Assembly: GCF_042680565.1 (NCBI RefSeq)
Contig: NZ_JBHUEJ010000019.1
Location: forward strand, 248,001-312,000
From: Ottowia flava
GTDB lineage: Bacteria > Pseudomonadota > Gammaproteobacteria > Burkholderiales > Burkholderiaceae_C
Direction of reading: 5' to 3'
Length of the DNA stretch: 64,000 bases
Of the stretch, positions 17,923 to 26,372 are shown piece by piece. Position 1 is the stretch's first letter. Every line of letters begins with the position of its first letter. The notes under the pieces were generated by a model, which saw nothing but the letters and a program-made list of their open reading frames with translations, was not told where the DNA came from and ran no database searches. The position numbers and the translations under genes were made by a program.

Positions 17923-17924
17923 GG

Positions 17925-18131
17925 CAACGCTGAACGAGTCCACCATCGTTTGTGCGCGTTCGTTGTATTGGCATGAAACAGCAAGCGCTGCCGGTACCCG
18001 CCGATCAGGAACCGGGGTTCGAGCTAATACTGGCGAGCCACCAAACGCGACGTGTTCCTGGGCCCGATGAACGACATCGTGCCCAGATGGGCGTTGTTTG
18101 CGGTCATTCAGCCGCACCAGCCAAAAGCAGG
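17925..18131 (+). mobile_element. IS5-family transposase relic (5' end only)
   Basis: In this 373-bp gene gap, the frame from ATG 17973 reads MKQQALPVPADQ, which resembles the start of IS5-family transposases. After a frameshift near 18025 the similarity continues as TKRDVFLGPMNDIVP, then WALFAVIQPHQPKA, matching the family pattern of FL-x-M-x2-IVPW and x-L-IEP-x2-PKAG. Only about 55 transposase residues remain, with no DDE catalytic residues. The sequence at 17925-17940 may be the old left terminal repeat. No matching right end is seen, so it is dead. The rest of the gap up to 18295 shows no gene I can support. Confidence 0.65.
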
Positions 18132-18295
18132 CCACCCTGCGCTGAATCCTTCAGCGCATAACCGTCCGTGAGATGGGTGAACTCCAATCCCAGATCATAT
18201 TTGTGCAGAGTGTCCTCAGCGGCCGCGAGATGCTCCTCAGGCGACTATGATGCGGGTTAACCCTTTTCGCGCACCCCGGAATTTCAGGAGCACGC

Positions 18296-19069
18296 ATGAT
18301 TCTCAAAGGTAAGACGGCACTTGTGACAGGTTCGACCAGCGGTATCGGGCTGGGCATTGCGATCGAATTGGCCAAGCAGGGCGCCAACATCGTGATGAAC
18401 GGCTTTGGTGATGTTGAAGGCCCGAAGGCGCAGATTGCCGCGCTCGGTGTGAAGGTCGAATACCATGGCGCCGACATGTCCAAGCCGGCCGAGATCGAAG
18501 CGATGATGAACTTCGCTGACGAGAAATTCGGTGGGATCGACGTGTTGGTCAACAACGCTGGTATCCAGTTCGTGTCCAACATTGAAGACTTTCCCACGGA
18601 GCGCTGGGACGCGATCATCGCCATCAACCTGTCGTCGGCCTTCCACACGACGCGCTTGGCGGTGCCTTACATGCGCAAGCAGAATTGGGGCCGCATCATC
18701 AACGTGGCGTCGGCGCACGGCTTGGTCGCCTCGGCCGGCAAGACCGCCTATGTCGCGGCCAAGCATGGCATCGTGGGGTTGACCAAATCGGTTGCGCTGG
18801 AAACCGCCACCACGGGTGTGACGGCCAATGCCATCTGTCCCGGCTGGGTGCTGACCCCGCTGGTGCAGAAGCAGATCGACGATCGCGCCGCGCGCGAAAA
18901 GATCACGGTCGAGCAGGCGACCAAGGAACTGCTGCAGGAGAAAGAGCCTTCGCTGCAGTTCACGACGCCTGAGCAGTTGGGTGGTATGGCCGTATTTTTC
19001 TGCTCGCCGGCGGCCGACAACGTGCGGGGGCAGGCCTGGGCGTCGGACGGCGGCTGGACGGCTCAGTAA
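18296..19069 (+). CDS. bdhA: 3-hydroxybutyrate dehydrogenase
   Basis: This short-chain dehydrogenase of 257 residues oxidises (R)-3-hydroxybutyrate to acetoacetate with NAD+, linking polyhydroxybutyrate breakdown to central metabolism. It has the glycine-rich cofactor motif TGSTSGIG at 11-18, NNAGIQ near 88, catalytic Ser near 139 in NVASAHG, and YxxxK at 152-156 (YVAAK). The C-terminal signature, including CPGWVLTPLV and the Q-rich helix near 190, fits 3-hydroxybutyrate dehydrogenases rather than generic reductases. AGGAG lies just before the ATG. It stands alone between an IS relic and a terminator. Confidence 0.92.
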   Translation: MILKGKTALVTGSTSGIGLGIAIELAKQGANIVMNGFGDVEGPKAQIAALGVKVEYHGADMSKPAEIEAMMNFADEKFGGIDVLVNNAGIQFVSNIEDFPTERWDAIIAINLSSAFHTTRLAVPYMRKQNWGRIINVASAHGLVASAGKTAYVAAKHGIVGLTKSVALETATTGVTANAICPGWVLTPLVQKQIDDRAAREKITVEQATKELLQEKEPSLQFTTPEQLGGMAVFFCSPAADNVRGQAWASDGGWTAQ

Positions 19070-19104
19070 CGAGTGATCAGATGGGCTTGCAGTAGTTTTT
19101 GAAG

Positions 19105-19163
19105 AAATGTGCCATCAGCCCTACTGCCACCTGCGCGCGAAGCTATTGAGACGATAGCAAATC
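19105..19163 (-). repeat. Dispersed repeat, copy 7
   Basis: On the minus strand it reads AATAGCTTCGCGCGCAG, then GTAGGGCTGATGG, preceded by a second GCTATC motif. It lies downstream of bdhA. Confidence 0.75.
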
Positions 19164-19174
19164 AACGCTTCGAC

Positions 19175-19210
19175 AATCGCGTGTCAGCGCCAGCCGACAC
19201 GCGATTTTCG
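19175..19210 (+). terminator. Rho-independent terminator downstream of bdhA
   Basis: A perfect 11-bp stem (AATCGCGTGTC with GACACGCGATT) has a 10-base loop and is followed by TTTCGTTT. It separates bdhA from the next gene. Confidence 0.75.
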
Positions 19211-19288
19211 TTTGCGCTGGCGTGACATTGGCTGTGGTCTAGGCACCATGGGCGCATGCGCCGCGCCACAGCACAAAAGGAAAACACC

Positions 19289-19825
19289 ATGCCCGCAACT
19301 CGTTCGCTCGGGCTTCCGCGCGTCGCACTGGTCGGGATGGCGCTGCTCGGGACGCTCATATTTTCCGGTGCTGCGCAGGCTTGTTACACGGTCTTCAATG
19401 CGGACGGCGCCGTCGTGCTGCAGACTGCCGAGGCGCCACGCTATCCTGGGCAAGCGACGACGGTGCCCGAAGGCGGCCGCGTCGCCATTCAGGCGGGTGA
19501 TTGTCCGGCGATGGGCGCGCCGCCGATGGCCTCCGCCGCCGCATCCGATGACGAGACCACTGCCGTACCTCCCAGCCGCGCAGCGCCACTGCTCACGAAC
19601 GTGGGCACCGCTGCGGCGGCGCATGTGCCTTATGAGCGGGTTACGCCGGGCATCGCGGTGGTTGCTCCCGCGGTTGCTGAGCAGGTCTGGCGCCAGGCGC
19701 CGGTCGCCAACAGCGCTGACCCGAGCCGCGCGCCCCCTGCTGGCGGCGACGCGGCCGAGACCGAACTTGTGATCACTGAATGGGCCGATGGCCGCACCGA
19801 GGTAGAGCGCCGCCCTCGTCGCTGA
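19289..19825 (+). CDS. Exported protein of unknown function
   Basis: This is a 178-residue protein with a clear signal peptide (LPRVALVGMALLGTLIF, cleavage near AAQA) followed by CYTVFNADGAVVLQ, a short DUF4124-like hairpin, and then a long Ala/Pro-rich low-complexity region. A C-terminal motif reads TELVITEWADGRTEVE. Only two cysteines (CY, DCP) are present in the mature part. The ATG at 19289 has AAAGGA upstream; the frame is open 11 codons earlier but without a ribosome binding site. It was not recognised as a named family. It is a likely periplasmic protein with no functional clue from its neighbours. Confidence 0.7.
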   Translation: MPATRSLGLPRVALVGMALLGTLIFSGAAQACYTVFNADGAVVLQTAEAPRYPGQATTVPEGGRVAIQAGDCPAMGAPPMASAAASDDETTAVPPSRAAPLLTNVGTAAAAHVPYERVTPGIAVVAPAVAEQVWRQAPVANSADPSRAPPAGGDAAETELVITEWADGRTEVERRPRR

Positions 19826-19987
19826 CGCCCTTGCGTGGTGCCACCTGCCACGCTACGGGGTTTCCCTAGGGCGAGGTGTATTTGAAACGCCCTATTGGCA
19901 TGGGTGCCGTGATAGTCTCGATGTCTCGCCGACGCAGCACACACTGCGATTGAGCCAGCGTACCGATGCCCCACGGAGTCCCTTGTC

Positions 19988-21322
19988 ATGAGCGCCACGC
20001 ACGTCTTTCACCGCAGCCTGTTGAGCACGCCTCCGGTGGCGGTGAAAGGCGAGGGCGTCTGGCTGGAAGACGCTTCGGGCAAACGCTACATCGACGCGTC
20101 GGGCGGTGCGGCCGTTTCGTGCCTGGGCCACGGCCATCCCGACGTACTGGAGGCGATGCACCGGCAGCTCGACGCTCTGGCGTACGCACACACCAGTTTT
20201 TTCACCACTGAAGTGGCTGAGCAACTGGCCGATCAGCTGGTGCGCACTGCGCCGGCGGGCATGAGCCACGCGTACTTCGTCAGCGGCGGCTCCGAGGCGG
20301 TGGAGGCCGCGCTCAAGATGGCGCGCCAGTACTACCTGGAGATCGGTCAGCCCGAGCGCAGCCACTTCATTGCGCGGCGCCAGAGCTACCACGGCAACAC
20401 CCTGGGGGCGCTCGCGGTCGGCGGCAATGCGTGGCGGCGCAAGCAGTTCGCGCCGCTGCTGGTGGACGTGACCCATGTGTCGCCCTGCTACCCCTACCGC
20501 GACATGCACCCCGGCGAGACGCCCGAGGCGTACGGCCAGCGGCTTGCGCAGGAACTGGACGAGACGATCCAGCGCGTCGGGCCGAACAAGGTGCTGGCCT
20601 TCGTGGCCGAAACCGTGGGCGGCGCCACGGCCGGCGTGCTGGTGCCGGTGCCGGGGTATTTCAAGGCGGTGCGCGAGGTGTGCGACAAGCACGGCGTGCT
20701 GCTGATCCTGGACGAAGTGATGTGCGGCATGGGCCGCACCGGCACGCTGCATGCGTGCGAGCAGGACGGCGTCGCGCCCGATCTCATGACCATCGCCAAG
20801 GGCCTGGGCGGCGGCTACCAGCCGATCGGCGCCGTGCTGGCTCAGCAGAAGATCGTTGAAGCCATGTCCAAGGGCAGCGGCTTCTTCCAGCACGGCCACA
20901 CCTACCTCGGTCACGCCGTGGCCTGCGCGGCGGCGCTGACCGTGCAGCAGGTGATCGAGCGCGATGGCTTGCTCTCGAAAGTGCAGCGCGACGCAGCCAG
21001 GATAGAAGCGCTTTTGCAGGATCGCTTCGGCAACCATCCCCATGTCGGCGACATTCGTGGCCGCGGATTCTTCTGGGGCGTGGAGCTGGTGCAGGACCGC
21101 GCCAGCAAGGCGCCGTTCGATCCGGCCCGGCGCCTGCATGCCAAGGTCAAGAGCGCCGCGTTTGCGCGTGGTTTGCTGGTTTATCCCATGGGCGGTACGG
21201 TCGATGGACAGTATGGTGACCACATCCTGCTGGCGCCGCCGTTCATCACCAGCGAGGACGAGCTGACGCAGATCGTCGCCCGCCTTGCTGATGCCGTGGA
21301 TGCGGCCATTGCCCAAGGCTGA
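19988..21322 (+). CDS. Class III PLP-dependent aminotransferase
   Basis: This 444-residue enzyme is of the class III (omega-amino acid/pyruvate) aminotransferase family. Visible features are SGGSEAVEAALKMAR near 99, ILDEVMCGMGRTG near 240 with the PLP-ring-binding Asp, and MTIAKGLGGGYQPIGA with the Schiff-base Lys near 270. FFQHGHTYLGH is close to the phosphate-binding Thr. Substrate cannot be read from sequence; family members act on beta-alanine, GABA, taurine or similar omega-amines. The TAXI-TRAP transporter genes follow within 40 bp, which suggests uptake and first deamination of one compound. Confidence 0.85.
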   Translation: MSATHVFHRSLLSTPPVAVKGEGVWLEDASGKRYIDASGGAAVSCLGHGHPDVLEAMHRQLDALAYAHTSFFTTEVAEQLADQLVRTAPAGMSHAYFVSGGSEAVEAALKMARQYYLEIGQPERSHFIARRQSYHGNTLGALAVGGNAWRRKQFAPLLVDVTHVSPCYPYRDMHPGETPEAYGQRLAQELDETIQRVGPNKVLAFVAETVGGATAGVLVPVPGYFKAVREVCDKHGVLLILDEVMCGMGRTGTLHACEQDGVAPDLMTIAKGLGGGYQPIGAVLAQQKIVEAMSKGSGFFQHGHTYLGHAVACAAALTVQQVIERDGLLSKVQRDAARIEALLQDRFGNHPHVGDIRGRGFFWGVELVQDRASKAPFDPARRLHAKVKSAAFARGLLVYPMGGTVDGQYGDHILLAPPFITSEDELTQIVARLADAVDAAIAQG

Positions 21323-21359
21323 CCTTCAACTTTTCATTCCTGTCTGGAGACTTTTCCGC

Positions 21360-22337
21360 ATGAACGTTCGTCCCGCCCTCAAGACCCTGGCTTTCGCCGC
21401 TGCGACCGCCACCGCACTGTGGGCCGCGCCGGCCTCGGCTCAGCAGAAGTTCGTCACCATCGGCACCGGCGGCGTCACCGGTGTGTACTACGCAGCAGGC
21501 GGCGCGATTTGTCGCCTGGTCAACAAGGACCGCGCCAAGCACGGCATCCGCTGCTCGGTCGAATCGACGGGCGGCTCGGTGTTCAACGTCAACACCATCA
21601 AGTCGGGTGAGTTGGACCTGGGCTTCACCCAGTCCGACGTGCAGTACAACGCCGTGAAGGGCGTCGGCCAGTTCAAGGACGGCCCGGTGGGCGACCTGCG
21701 TGCCGTGTTCGCCGTGCACCCCGAGCCGTTCACCGTGGTGGCGCGCAAGGAAGCGAACATCACCAAGTTTGAAGACTTCAAGGGCAAGCGCTTCAACGTG
21801 GGCAACCCCGGTTCGGGCACGCGCGCGTCCATGGAAGAACTGCTGGGCGCCATGGGCTGGAAGCTGGGCGACTTCTCGCTGGCTTCCGAGCTCAAGGCCG
21901 ACGAGCACGGCCCAGCGCTGTGCGACGGCAAGATCGACGGGTTCTTCTACGGCGTGGGCCACCCCAGCGCCAACATCCAGGACCCGACGACGAGTTGCGG
22001 CGCCAAGCTGGTGTCGCTGCAAGGCGCGGCGGTCGACAAGCTGGTGGAGGGCAAGCCCTACTACGCCAAGGTCACCATCCCGGGCGGCCTGTACCCCAAC
22101 AACCCGCAGCCCACGCAGACCTACGGCGTGCTGGCCACCATCGTGGCGTCGGCCAAGACACCGGCCGACACCATCTACGCCGTCACCAAGGCCGTGTTCG
22201 ACAACTTCGACGAATTCAAGAAGCTGCACCCGGCGCTCGCGCACCTCAAGCCCGAAGACATGGTGAAGAACGGCCTGAGCGCGCCGCTGCACGACGGCGC
22301 TGCACGCTACTACAAGGAAAAAGGCTGGATCAAGTAA
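21360..22337 (+). CDS. TAXI-family TRAP transporter substrate-binding protein
   Basis: This 325-residue periplasmic binding protein has a signal peptide cleaved after residue 27 (APASA-QQ). The TAXI-family beginning is FVTIGTGGVTGVYYAAGGAI, followed by SVESTGGSVFNV, SGELDLGFTQSD, and NVGNPGSGTRASMEELL. TAXI proteins deliver substrate to a fused TRAP permease, which follows at 22549. Characterised members bind glutamate or related acids, so an acidic amino acid or keto acid is possible but not shown. The aminotransferase lies 37 bp upstream. A terminator-like hairpin separates this gene from the permease. Confidence 0.93.
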   Translation: MNVRPALKTLAFAAATATALWAAPASAQQKFVTIGTGGVTGVYYAAGGAICRLVNKDRAKHGIRCSVESTGGSVFNVNTIKSGELDLGFTQSDVQYNAVKGVGQFKDGPVGDLRAVFAVHPEPFTVVARKEANITKFEDFKGKRFNVGNPGSGTRASMEELLGAMGWKLGDFSLASELKADEHGPALCDGKIDGFFYGVGHPSANIQDPTTSCGAKLVSLQGAAVDKLVEGKPYYAKVTIPGGLYPNNPQPTQTYGVLATIVASAKTPADTIYAVTKAVFDNFDEFKKLHPALAHLKPEDMVKNGLSAPLHDGAARYYKEKGWIK

Positions 22338-22432
22338 ACCAGGCCAGTGTGCCGCGGACCGATTTCTGCGGCGCAGGCACGGCGGCTGGCCATGCGCCAG
22401 CACGCGGCCGCAGGTTTCACGGATCCGCCCGC

Positions 22433-22466
22433 ACGGGTGAAGGCAACTTCACCCGTTGTCGTTTTT
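22433..22466 (+). terminator. Terminator-like hairpin between TRAP genes
   Basis: A 9-bp stem (ACGGGTGAA with TTCACCCGT) has a 6-base loop and is followed by TGTCGTTTTT. It may reduce read-through from the binding-protein gene into the permease gene. Confidence 0.7.
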
Positions 22467-22530
22467 AAAGCATCATTTGTGGCTGCAGCCCTAGATGGAT
22501 CTGCGCAGGCAGCTATGAAATTAAGAGTAA
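22464..22530 (-). repeat. Dispersed repeat, copy 8
   Basis: On the minus strand it reads CATAGCTGCCTGCGCAG, then CTAGGGCTGCAG. It lies between the TRAP binding protein and permease, and ends about 18 bp before the permease ATG. Confidence 0.85.
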
Positions 22531-22548
22531 CCGGGAAAGCAGGCAGCC

Positions 22549-25143
22549 ATGGCCACGGACATTGAAAAAGCCCCCGAAGCGCTGCAGGAACTGGTGGCCG
22601 AGACGGACACCGGCGCGCGCAAGCCGAGCGGCCTGACGGCCAAGTTCATCTTCGGGCTGGGCGTGGCCTGGGCGCTGTTTCAGGTTTGGTACGCGTCGCC
22701 GCTGCCTTTTGTGGTCGGCTTCGGCATCCTGAACGACACCGAAGCGCGTGCGATCCACCTGGCGTTTGCGCTGGGCCTGGCGTTTCTGGCGTGGCCCGCC
22801 TTCCGTTCGTCGCCGCGCCGATACGTGCCCGCGCTGGACTGGGTGCTGGCCATCGTGGGCGCCTTTGCGGGCGCCTACATCATGATCTTCTACCGCGAGC
22901 TGGCCACGCGCCCCGGTCAGCCCACCACCATGGACATCGCCGTGGCGATCACCGGCCTGGTGCTGCTGCTCGAAGCCACGCGCCGCGCTGTCGGCTGGCC
23001 CATGGCCTTGCTCGCGGTGCTGTTTCTGGCCTACTGCATGGGCGGCCCGTGGCTGCCGGATGTGGTCGCGCACAAGGGCGCTTCGCTCAGCCGCCTGCTC
23101 TCGCACATGTGGCTCACGACCGAAGGCGTATACGGCATTGCGCTGGGCGTCTCGGCCAGCACCATCTTCATCTACGTGCTGTTCGGCGCCTTGCTAGACC
23201 GTGCCGGCGGCGGCAACTACATGATGCAGGTGAGCTTTGCCGCACTCGGCCACCTGCGTGGCGGCCCGGCCAAAGTGGCGGTGGTGTCCTCGGCGCTGAA
23301 CGGGATGATCTCAGGCTCGTCGGTGTCAAACGTGGTGTCGGGTGGCATCTTCACGATCCCGCTCATGAAGAAGGCCGGCTACGGCGGCGTCAAGGCGGGC
23401 GCGATCGAGACCATGTCGTCGGTCAACGGCCAGATCATGCCGCCTGTCATGGGCGCCGCAGCCTTCCTGATGGTGGAGTACGTGGGTATTCCGTATTCAG
23501 ACATCGTCAAGCACGCCTTCCTGCCGGCCACGCTGTCCTACATCGGCCTGCTGTACATCGTGCACCTGGAGGCGCTCAAGCTGGGCATCGCCCCGGCCGC
23601 CATGGCCGTGCAACACCCTTGGCGCACGCGCATGCTGCGCACGCTGATCGGCATCACCGGCTCCATCGTTGTGGTGGGCGTCTTGTACTACCTGCTGCAG
23701 TTCTTCAAGGCGACGCTGGGCGCCGCCGCACCCTGGGCGGTGGGCGCGACGCTGCTGGCGCTGTATCTGGTATCGCTGCGTGAAGCCGCGCGCAGCCCCG
23801 ATCTGCCGGAAGACATCGACATCCACCACCCGGTGCGGCTGCAGACCTGGCCCACCGTGCGCGCCGGGCTGCATTACCTGATCCCGATCGGTGTGCTGAT
23901 CTGGTGCCTGATGGTCGAAGAGATGTCGCCGGCGCTGTCGGCGTTCTGGGCCGTCACGTCGCTGATCGTTCTGATGCTGACGCAGCGACCGTTGATCGAC
24001 CTGTTTCGGGGCGTCAAGACGCCGGGGGCCTGGAGCGAGGGCTGGCACAGCGTGATCGGCGGCCTGAACGACGGTTCGCGCAACATGATCGGCATCGGCG
24101 TGGCCACGGCCACGGCGGGCATCATCGTCGGCGCCATCACGCTGACCGGCCTGGGCCTGCGCATGACCGAGTTCGTCGAATTCGTCTCGCACGGCAACAT
24201 GATGCTGATGCTGCTGTTCATCGCCTTTGTCTGCCTGGTGCTGGGGATGGGCGTGCCGACCACGGCCAACTACGTGCTGGTGGCCACGCTGATGGCGCCG
24301 GTGGTGGTGGAGCTGGGTGCGCAGGCCGGGTTGGTGGTGCCGCTGGTGGCGGTGCACCTGTTCGTTTTCTATTACGGGATCATGGGCGACATTACACCGC
24401 CGGTGGGCCTGGCCACGTTCGCGGCGGCGGCGATTTCGGGTGAGGACGCCATCCAGACCGGCATCCAGGGCTCGCTTTACGCGCTGCGCACGGTGATCCT
24501 GCCCTTCATCTGGATCTTCAACCCGCAACTGCTGCTAATCGACGTGCACGGCTGGGGCGAGCTGGCCCTGGTCGTGGTGGCCAGCACCGTCGCGATGCTG
24601 GCGTTTGCCGCGCTCACGCTGTACTGGCTGCGCATCCGCATGAAATGGTGGGAATTCGCCATGCTGGCCGTGGCGGTCGTGATGCTGTTCCGCCCCGGGT
24701 TTTTCATGGACTTCCTCGCGCCCGAGTACCAGCGCGCCCCGGCGGCCCAGGTCTACGACGTCGCCAAGGACATGCCAAGCGACGGCACCATCGTCATGCT
24801 GATCAAGGGCACGACGCTGGAAGGGGAAGACGTCACCAAGACCGTCTCTGTGCAACTCGGCGACAAGGGCAAGGACGGGCGCACCCGCCTGTCGGAGGCC
24901 GGCCTCACGCTCATGCCGCTGGGCGACGACGTGCAGGTCGGCGGCGTGCGCTTCGGCTCGCGCGCCAAGAAGGCGGGTTTCGAGCAGGGCTGGGACATCG
25001 TCGGCGTGCAGTTGCCGACGGACCGGCCTGTCAAGTACTGGTTCTTCCTGCCGGGTTTTCTGCTGGTGGCGCTGGTCTGGTGGCTGCAAGGTCTGCGTAT
25101 GCGGCGCAACCGGACCGGGCCGAACGCGCTGGCGGCCGCATGA
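22549..25143 (+). CDS. Fused TRAP transporter permease (TAXI type) with C-terminal DUF3394 domain
   Basis: This 864-residue inner-membrane protein fuses the small (DctQ) and large (DctM) TRAP subunits, as is normal for TAXI systems. About five membrane segments up to residue 160 are followed by the DctM core with SSALNGMISGSSVSNVVSG and IMPPVMGAAAFLM, and later GMGVPTTANYV and GDITPPVGLATF. After the last core helix near 715 comes a soluble domain of about 110 residues (GTIVMLIKGTTLEGEDV, VQVGGVRFGSRAKKAGFEQG, PDZ-like), then a final helix; this matches DUF3394. Transport is driven by a sodium gradient in characterised TRAP systems. Confidence 0.93.
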   Translation: MATDIEKAPEALQELVAETDTGARKPSGLTAKFIFGLGVAWALFQVWYASPLPFVVGFGILNDTEARAIHLAFALGLAFLAWPAFRSSPRRYVPALDWVLAIVGAFAGAYIMIFYRELATRPGQPTTMDIAVAITGLVLLLEATRRAVGWPMALLAVLFLAYCMGGPWLPDVVAHKGASLSRLLSHMWLTTEGVYGIALGVSASTIFIYVLFGALLDRAGGGNYMMQVSFAALGHLRGGPAKVAVVSSALNGMISGSSVSNVVSGGIFTIPLMKKAGYGGVKAGAIETMSSVNGQIMPPVMGAAAFLMVEYVGIPYSDIVKHAFLPATLSYIGLLYIVHLEALKLGIAPAAMAVQHPWRTRMLRTLIGITGSIVVVGVLYYLLQFFKATLGAAAPWAVGATLLALYLVSLREAARSPDLPEDIDIHHPVRLQTWPTVRAGLHYLIPIGVLIWCLMVEEMSPALSAFWAVTSLIVLMLTQRPLIDLFRGVKTPGAWSEGWHSVIGGLNDGSRNMIGIGVATATAGIIVGAITLTGLGLRMTEFVEFVSHGNMMLMLLFIAFVCLVLGMGVPTTANYVLVATLMAPVVVELGAQAGLVVPLVAVHLFVFYYGIMGDITPPVGLATFAAAAISGEDAIQTGIQGSLYALRTVILPFIWIFNPQLLLIDVHGWGELALVVVASTVAMLAFAALTLYWLRIRMKWWEFAMLAVAVVMLFRPGFFMDFLAPEYQRAPAAQVYDVAKDMPSDGTIVMLIKGTTLEGEDVTKTVSVQLGDKGKDGRTRLSEAGLTLMPLGDDVQVGGVRFGSRAKKAGFEQGWDIVGVQLPTDRPVKYWFFLPGFLLVALVWWLQGLRMRRNRTGPNALAAA

Positions 25144-25156
25144 TGTGCCCGCGCGC

Positions 25157-25232
25157 AAGACTCAAAACTATTGTTTTGATAGCTGCTTGCGCCGGCGGCT
25201 GTAGGTCCATCGTGCAAAAGCGCTTGAAAATT
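25157..25232 (+). repeat. Dispersed repeat, copy 9
   Basis: It reads TTGATAGCTGCTTGCGC, then CTGTAGG. The right half is unlike the consensus. It lies just after the TRAP permease stop. Confidence 0.75.
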
Positions 25233-25298
25233 GCTCGGGAGCCGGGCATGTCTTGAGGTGAAGTGCCTGCCAGCCCGGCAGGCGCCGGGCGCTCGGGT

Positions 25299-25312
25299 TT
25301 GATCTGGATCAA
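25299..25312. promoter_or_regulatory. FNR/ANR-type binding site
   Basis: The sequence TTGATCTGGATCAA is a perfect match to the FNR consensus TTGAT-N4-ATCAA and extends to a 16-bp palindrome TTT...AAA. It lies 174 bp upstream of the 25486 start and 155 bp after the TRAP permease stop, inside a 342-bp gap (25144-25485) that otherwise holds only a dispersed repeat. It suggests oxygen-responsive control of the downstream gene. Confidence 0.65.
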
Positions 25313-25485
25313 ACTCCCCCCAGTTTCTGTCGCTGGGGTGACCGATGGGCTCCGCCTTAGCGAAAACCGCCACAACGATGCCTGAGATTGCGCAAAAAAC
25401 GCTTTCGATCGCGGCTTAGTCCCGCTTTTGACTGATCGGGCTCATGGGCCGTGTTTCAATTCGTTGGAAATCCCTCGCTCTGCTC

Positions 25486-26325
25486 ATGATTTACCAGAAA
25501 ACACACGAAGGTCGGGCCGCGCTGCGCGAACGCAACGCGCTGAACCTGCGTGAGCGGCAGTTGATGGTGTTGGTCAACGGCAGCCGCACCATGGACGAGC
25601 TGGCCGATCTGTTTGGCAGCGGCGTGATGGCGGACGTGGACAACCTTGCGCGCCGCGGCTTCGTCGTGGTGCATGGCGAGACCAATCCCAGCATTCCCGA
25701 CATCCTGCTGAGCGATCTGACAGCAGCCCCACAAACGCCACCCTCCCGCTTTCTGGCCAGTGAGCTCGACAGTAGCCTGCCGCCGGTGCCCGAGCCAGCC
25801 TCGCTGCAGCGCATGTCGCTGGAGGAGCTGACCCGGTTGGCCGACGTGCCAGCGCCCGACTTCTCGGCGGTAGCACCCGTGCGGGCCGAGTTGGGGGCGG
25901 AGCGCACCGCGGTGGTCAAGGCGACGCGCGTCGATCCGCTGCGCGTGCCCCGGCCGGCCGGCGTAGCGGCCACGGTCAACAGCATCGAGGCTGAGCAAGT
26001 GCCGGTGCGCACCCCGGTGGCGGCGCAGGCGTACATGACCCAGGTGCTGATGGCGCTGGGCTCGGACGCCGCCACCCAGCTGATCGAAACCAGCGGCGAC
26101 GTTCGCCACGACGTGGACATCCTGGTCTACCTGGCGCAAGGCCTGGGCCACACTTACGCCGTGGCAGGGGAAGACGTCACGCTGCGGGTCGCCCTGCGCG
26201 TGAGCCGACTGCTGCCCGACATGGAGGTGCCCATGCTGCTGGACTGCACGCTGGACTACGTGCCCAGCGGCTTCAGCGTCTTGCTGTACGAATTCGTCCT
26301 GGCCGGTCGCGACACCGGTTTCTGA
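25486..26325 (+). CDS. Conserved hypothetical protein, possible winged-helix N-terminus
   Basis: This is a 279-residue cytoplasmic protein without membrane segments. The first 70 residues (LNLRERQLMVLVNGSRTMDELADLFG, here given only as the outline LNLRERQLM then TMDELADLFG) look like a small helical, winged-helix-like domain. A Pro-rich linker follows at about 85-180, and then a C-terminal helical domain from AYMTQVLMALGSD. It was not recognised as a named family. The frame is open to 25444, but MIYQKT at 25486 is the more natural start; neither has a good ribosome binding site. A perfect FNR-type box upstream hints at anaerobic control. It could be a regulator or scaffold; nothing catalytic is seen. 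Confidence 0.65.
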   Translation: MIYQKTHEGRAALRERNALNLRERQLMVLVNGSRTMDELADLFGSGVMADVDNLARRGFVVVHGETNPSIPDILLSDLTAAPQTPPSRFLASELDSSLPPVPEPASLQRMSLEELTRLADVPAPDFSAVAPVRAELGAERTAVVKATRVDPLRVPRPAGVAATVNSIEAEQVPVRTPVAAQAYMTQVLMALGSDAATQLIETSGDVRHDVDILVYLAQGLGHTYAVAGEDVTLRVALRVSRLLPDMEVPMLLDCTLDYVPSGFSVLLYEFVLAGRDTGF

Positions 26326-26372
26326 TCCGCGGCGCCGCGGCGCCACGGCGTTGCCCGCGGGCCCGACCCCCT

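Noticed and set aside
18133..18255. Minus-strand stretch that reads like coding sequence (PEEHLAAAEDTLHKYDLG)
   Set aside because: It is only about 45 codons, bounded by a stop and the IS relic, with no family I recognise; possibly another remnant but not supportable.
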